A stretch of 6,944 bases of DNA from DATKKX01 sp035542775 (GTDB taxonomy: Bacteria; Planctomycetota; Phycisphaerae; UBA1845; UTPLA1), in assembly GCA_035542775.1 (NCBI GenBank), contig DATKKX010000463.1, positions 1 to 6,944 on the forward strand, in the 5' to 3' direction. Under the pieces are notes generated by a model. The model saw only the letters and a list, made by a program, of their open reading frames with translations. It was not told the origin of the DNA and ran no database searches. Positions 6,031 to 6,944 of the stretch are shown one piece after another. Positions within the stretch are counted from its first letter, which is position 1, and the number at the start of each line of letters is the position of its first letter. Both the position numbers and the translations under genes were made by a program.

Positions 6031-6944
6031 ATGAACCGCCGTTCGCTGACATCTTTGGCAATGCGCCTCCTTCTGGGAGTGGTAGCCGCCATGGTGATGG
6101 CAGACCCATTGACGGTCAGCGCTCAGACCTCCAAGCCATCCAAGTCCGCAATCAAAAAGCCAAAAGGCAACGAGAAGAAAGCCAAAGGCGCGGGCAAGAA
6201 GAAAGGTCCCGCCAGTCAACCCATTTCAAGCGAGAGGCTTCCGCCCCATATCGCGTGCATCTTTCCCGCCGGCGGGCAGCGCGGCACGACGATCGAAGTA
6301 ACCGTCGGCGGGCAGGGTTTCCTCGACGTGGAGTCCGTTCGCATCAGCGGGGAGGGCGTCGGGGCTGCCGTCAGCCAGACCGTGGATGACAAGAAGCTCA
6401 TCCTCTCCATCACAGTCGATGAGGACGCATCCTTGGGCGAGCGGGACTTGAGGATCATCACACCAGGCGGGGCATCGAACCGCATCCGCTTTCTGGTCGG
6501 TCAGCTTCCCGAGACCAATGAAATTGAACCCAACTCGCAAATGGCTCAGGCCCAGCGTCTGCCGTCTTTGCCGATGACGGTCGATGGACGGGTTTCCGGC
6601 GGCGACATTGACTTCTACCGCTTTCCCGCCAAGGCGGGCCAAACGCTGGTGCTGCAGGTGCAGGCCCGGGCATTGCAGCCTTTCATCGCTGACGCGGTGC
6701 CCGGCTGGATGCAGGCGACGATGACGCTGAATGACTCTACCGGGCGTCAACTGGCTTACGTGGACGATTTTCGCTCCGATCCCGATCCTCTGTTCTTCTT
6801 CACCGTACCCAAGGACGGAGAGTACGTCGTGGAAGTGAAGGATGCGATTTTCCGAGGACGAAATGACTTCGTCTATCGCCTGAGTATTGGTGCGTTGCCT
6901 TATATCACGCACATATATCCTCTGGGCGCCAGGTGCGGTACGAC
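6031..6944 (+). CDS. Exported PPC-domain protein, N-terminal part
   Basis: The frame is open from ATG 6031 to the right edge (304 codons plus two bases), so the C-terminus is missing. Residues 1-31 are a Sec signal peptide (basic MNRRS start, core LLLGVVAAMVMA, cut after Val-Ser-Ala31). Residues 35-58 are very Lys-rich (11 of 24). An Ig/TIG-like domain starts with P72-H-I-A-C-I-F-P-A-G-G-Q-R-G-T86 and runs to about 158. A bacterial pre-peptidase C-terminal (PPC) domain follows (about 164-290), recognised by NEIEPNS, GRVSGGDIDFYRFPAKAGQTL, GRQLAYVDDF and DGEYVVEVKD. At 290 a second copy of the Ig/TIG-like start begins. PPC domains are accessory domains of secreted enzymes and surface proteins; no catalytic domain is visible. 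GAGG (6023-6026) overlaps the preceding stop and is only 4 bases from the ATG, suggesting translational coupling to the WD40 gene. ATG 6061 is a less likely alternative start. Confidence 0.88.
   Translation, partial: MNRRSLTSLAMRLLLGVVAAMVMADPLTVSAQTSKPSKSAIKKPKGNEKKAKGAGKKKGPASQPISSERLPPHIACIFPAGGQRGTTIEVTVGGQGFLDVESVRISGEGVGAAVSQTVDDKKLILSITVDEDASLGERDLRIITPGGASNRIRFLVGQLPETNEIEPNSQMAQAQRLPSLPMTVDGRVSGGDIDFYRFPAKAGQTLVLQVQARALQPFIADAVPGWMQATMTLNDSTGRQLAYVDDFRSDPDPLFFFTVPKDGEYVVEVKDAIFRGRNDFVYRLSIGALPYITHIYPLGARCGT

Noticed and set aside
4930..6219. 429-codon open frame antisense to the WD40 gene
   Set aside because: Same shadow effect. The plus strand shows clear WD40 repeats, while the antisense product is low-complexity Arg/Gly/His-rich sequence.

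Overview
The window looks like a GC-rich chromosomal segment from a member of the Planctomycetota, or at least the PVC group. The evidence is gene content: a cytochrome c/BIG_2/PSCyt2(DUF1549)/PSD1(DUF1553) protein, directly followed by a Tat-exported DUF1501 protein, an exported WD40 propeller, and a PPC-domain protein. These families are strongly expanded in, and characteristic of, planctomycetes. Nothing in the sequence places it at genus level. No rRNA, tRNA, CRISPR array, transposon or phage gene was seen.

Layout. Positions 1-386 (minus strand) hold the N-terminal part of a secreted protein that runs off the left edge; its start resembles the propeptide (FTP-like) region of secreted metallopeptidases. 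Positions 387-725 are a divergent intergenic region with a 16-bp imperfect dyad and one weak promoter-like site. From 726 to the right edge four genes lie on the plus strand with gaps of 36, 40 and 6 bases, so they probably form one operon: (1) an 860-residue exported protein with two c-type haem motifs and a long Ser/Gln/Pro-rich tether, (2) a 447-residue DUF1501 protein with a twin-arginine signal, (3) a 431-residue WD40 protein that starts at GTG, and (4) a PPC-domain protein with a Lys-rich segment after its signal peptide, cut by the right edge.

How they may work together. All four proteins carry export signals (three Sec-type, one Tat-type), so the operon encodes a set of proteins acting outside the cytoplasm. 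The first has the features of a haem/electron-transfer protein. The second belongs to the alkaline phosphatase/sulfatase-like superfamily but has an apparent Asp-to-Ala change in a conserved motif. The third and fourth look like binding or scaffolding proteins. This gene combination recurs in planctomycete genomes, but to my knowledge its biochemical role is not established; joint action at the cell envelope, perhaps on a polymer or in redox chemistry, is inference only. I see no clear evidence for a wholly new type of system. The points most worth a second look are the DUF1501 motif change, the paired unlike haem motifs, and the two contrasting low-complexity tethers.
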